From: Phaseolus vulgaris
Lineage: Eukaryota > Streptophyta > Magnoliopsida > Fabales > Fabaceae
Length of the DNA stretch: 64,000 bases
Reading direction: 5' to 3'
Assembly: GCF_000499845.2 (NCBI RefSeq)
Contig: NC_023759.2
Coordinates: 46,904,672 to 46,968,671 of the forward strand
Positions 61,995-64,000 of this stretch are shown here, one piece after another (the stretch's first letter is position 1; every line of letters begins with the position of its first letter). The notes beneath the pieces were generated by a model. The model did no database searches. It was not told the DNA's origin and saw nothing but the letters and a program-made list of their open reading frames with translations. A program made the position numbers and the translations under genes.

Positions 61995-62159
61995 GATTGT
62001 ATTAAATTATATAATTAATAATATTATATGAAGTAATAAAAACTTATTTGATTGCATTAAATGATATAATTAATAATATTATATGAAGTAATAAAAGCTT
62101 CTTTGATTGTATTAAATGATATAATTAATAATTTTATATGAAGTAATAAAAGCTTCTTT
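61995..62159. repeat. Three tandem copies of a 55-bp AT-rich unit
   Basis: GATTGTATTAAATTATATAA followed by TTAATAATATTATATGAAG and TAATAAAA-CTT starts at 61995, 62050 and 62105, so the period is exactly 55 bp. The copies differ by only a few bases, so the array is young. It is non-coding. Confidence 0.9.
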
Positions 62160-63607
62160 ACACACACACATATATATAAATTATAAATATAAACTCACTT
62201 ATTTCTTAGTAAAAATATTTTAACAAAATTTTAATTTTGAATATCTTAGTATACATATGTAACCAGTGCTCTTCTACACTACTTCAAAAACAAACACGAA
62301 AGCTACAAAAATGCGTAAAACATCAAATCTAATCTCTAAAAATTAAAAGAATAAATTATAGATCTTCTTCTAATATTAATATTACACTCTCAAGCTCATC
62401 AACCTTTTTAGTGTATTTTACAATAACAAAATATTGTTAGTGTTTCCATATGTCCTTTATTTTAATATTTAATACATTGAGACAAAAAAAGATTTACATT
62501 TTTTTTGGATAGATTAAAATAAAATAATATTTATAAATTATTTTTTTTACTTTAAGTGATGTCATACTTTATGAGGTCCCAAAATAAAATTTATATAGAA
62601 ATTTACCTACTTATTTATAAACATTTAATATATTTATATATCTATTTGATTTAATAAATAAAATAGGTAATAATATTAATAAAATAATATATTAAGTACA
62701 TGTAATAATATATTGAACTTAGTCTTCTCTCTAAAGTTTATACATGATTTTTCTAAGGTTAAAAGAGACTAAATTTACTTTTCTTTTCTTTTTGCAATTA
62801 TTCGGTGGAAATCCATCTAGTCTCTTTTAAAAAAAGTGATATTTTCACATTCAAACTACAAAGTGCATTTAAGGACAATATAGTTATTAGAAAAAATAAA
62901 ATTTTGTAATGATAAAAAACAGAGCAAGATAATAGATGTCCACTTTTAAAAAGAAACATGGATAATTTATAATTTCTGAATTTAGTTTAATTCACTAGAC
63001 TAAAATTTAATTTTCACTGAAATTGGTTTATTGTATTTTTATCAAATAAATATTGTTAATAGTTTAATTGAGTTCTCTTTTAAATTCAGTCCCTAAAAAC
63101 ATTGAAATGGAGAGCATGTTTTTGAAATTTATTTAATGATTTTGTTTTCAATAATAATTGAGAAGAAGATGACTAATGACTAAATTACACTTATATTTTA
63201 CCTCTCAAATCATTATCTCAATAGAAGTCTTTTTCAAAATAAGATTTAATTAGGCTAAATCATGGTTTACAAAATGTAACCTAAATGAGTTAAATTCGGT
63301 TAAGATTGCAAATAAAAAACAGATTAAATCGATAATTAGATAAACTAATTTAATTGAGGAAAACTTCATCGTAAAATTTGGTTAATAACATAAAACAAAT
63401 ATTCTAACAAAGTTATTAAGAAAAGTTTGTGAATTTTAAACCTAATATAAAAGTGTATAAAAAGTTAAACTTAATTCAACCTATATAAAAAAAGTATATA
63501 CAAGAAACTTTTAAAATATGTGTAATTGATTTGGAATTTCCAACAAAAATAAATAAGAAACTTGACATTCTGATTCCCAAATGAATGAGTATATCTCAAT
63601 CATTTTG
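62160..63607. other. AT-rich intergenic stretch downstream of the GRAS gene, nothing recognised
   Basis: It should include the GRAS 3' untranslated region at its right end. No other feature was seen. Confidence 0.45.
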
Positions 63608-64000
63608 TCAAAGAAATCTCCAAGCTGAGATTGAATGAAGTGGGGTCCCTTTCCATCCAACTAAAAGACACTTGCCATTTTTGTCTACAGTGCAGAATTT
63701 CCCAAAGGCAAACTCTTTGTTAACCAAGTGAGCTTGGTAAAGAGATGACTCACTGAACCCTATTTCCACCATTCGGTACCTTGCAAAGAACCTTCTCCAA
63801 ACATCTATCTTCACATTTCTAACTTTTCTTTCTCTCCCTTCCATTGCAACAATGTCCCGTATCCCCTCAGATAATACTGCTTCTATTTTCATTCTGCACT
63901 CATTCTCATGATTCATGCAGCTTCCAAGGCAATCAAAAAATGCCGAGTAGAAGAACAACGCTTCAATGAAGCGGTTCACAAAGAAGGGTGAGTTATGGTT
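63608..64000 (-). CDS. GRAS-family transcription factor, C-terminal part (cut by window edge)
   Basis: The last 130 residues of a GRAS protein, open to the window edge. The frame enters as NHNSPFFVNRFIEALFFYSA and continues with FDCLGSCM, RDIVAMEGRERKVRNVKIDV, WRRFFARYRM and YQAHLVNKEF, ending LLVGWKGTPLHSISAWRFL. These are the PFYRE (RFIEALFFYSA..FD) and SAW (W-GTPL-SISAW-F) motifs of the family. GRAS proteins regulate transcription in development, hormone response and, in legumes, symbiosis. The end differs from classical DELLA proteins (which end in SAWKL-type tails), and the subfamily cannot be fixed without the N terminus. The stop is at 63608-63610. The start lies outside the window. 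Confidence 0.92.
   Translation of the reverse strand, partial: NHNSPFFVNRFIEALFFYSAFFDCLGSCMNHENECRMKIEAVLSEGIRDIVAMEGRERKVRNVKIDVWRRFFARYRMVEIGFSESSLYQAHLVNKEFAFGKFCTVDKNGKCLLVGWKGTPLHSISAWRFL

Overview
The window is nuclear DNA from a flowering plant, very probably a legume of the bean/cowpea group. The genes carry many short introns with GT-AG (rarely GC-AG) borders and lie in very AT-rich DNA with many (TA)n tracts. LINE-type and LTR-type retroelement debris and two small insertions of plastid DNA are also present. The legume assignment rests on the general look of the proteins and repeats and is an inference.

Left part (1-7250): a GC-rich minisatellite of about 27-bp units (1-1850) is followed by a 15-exon minus-strand gene for VPS51/UNHINGED, a subunit of the GARP/EARP endosome-to-Golgi tethering complexes. 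The last exon seen ends in a good splice donor at 2450, so the C-terminal third (about 240 residues) must lie beyond position 1 or be lost. One of its introns uses a GC donor.

7250-19700 is mostly gene-poor: four pieces of one LINE family in the window (three here, one at 43.8 kb), a short single-exon S1-type bZIP gene (11073-11399), degenerate telomere-like DNA, AT-rich self-complementary repeats, a plastid rpoB fragment buried inside a LINE (about 14063-14172) and a decayed plastid 23S rRNA fragment (about 17360-17712).

19740-21100 holds a complete group S1 bZIP gene (bZIP11/44 type) with its TATA box, long leader and the conserved sucrose-sensing upstream reading frame. The bZIP at 11 kb is colinear with it but lacks the tail and the upstream reading frame, so the two look like a diverged duplicate pair.

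25-30 kb holds a foldback/MITE-like element, a single-exon CP12 gene (Calvin-cycle redox linker, minus strand) with light-type promoter motifs, and an LTR-like fragment just upstream of it.

32.9-46.6 kb is the gene-dense core: chloroplast glutamyl endopeptidase CGEP (10 exons, plus), cytochrome c oxidase subunit 5C (minus, leader intron and a cluster of site II promoter elements), and a trichome-birefringence-like (TBL) wall polysaccharide O-acetyltransferase (5 exons, plus). A second LTR-like fragment follows at about 47.2-47.8 kb.

50.4-58.7 kb is a 17-exon minus-strand gene for a Polycomb histone H3K27 methyltransferase of the SWINGER/EZA1 type. It looks divergent but has an intact SET core, a GC-AG intron inside the SET domain, a hAT-like insertion in one intron and a tandem 63-bp duplication in its promoter. 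After an AT-rich stretch with a 55-bp triple repeat, the right edge cuts a minus-strand GRAS-family transcription factor gene.

The genes do not form a pathway. Several are nuclear genes for chloroplast or mitochondrial proteins (CP12, CGEP, COX5C), as is ordinary in a plant genome. I found no clear candidate for an undescribed multi-gene system. The most unusual objects are the plastid fragments, the divergent SWINGER-like gene and the bZIP pair.
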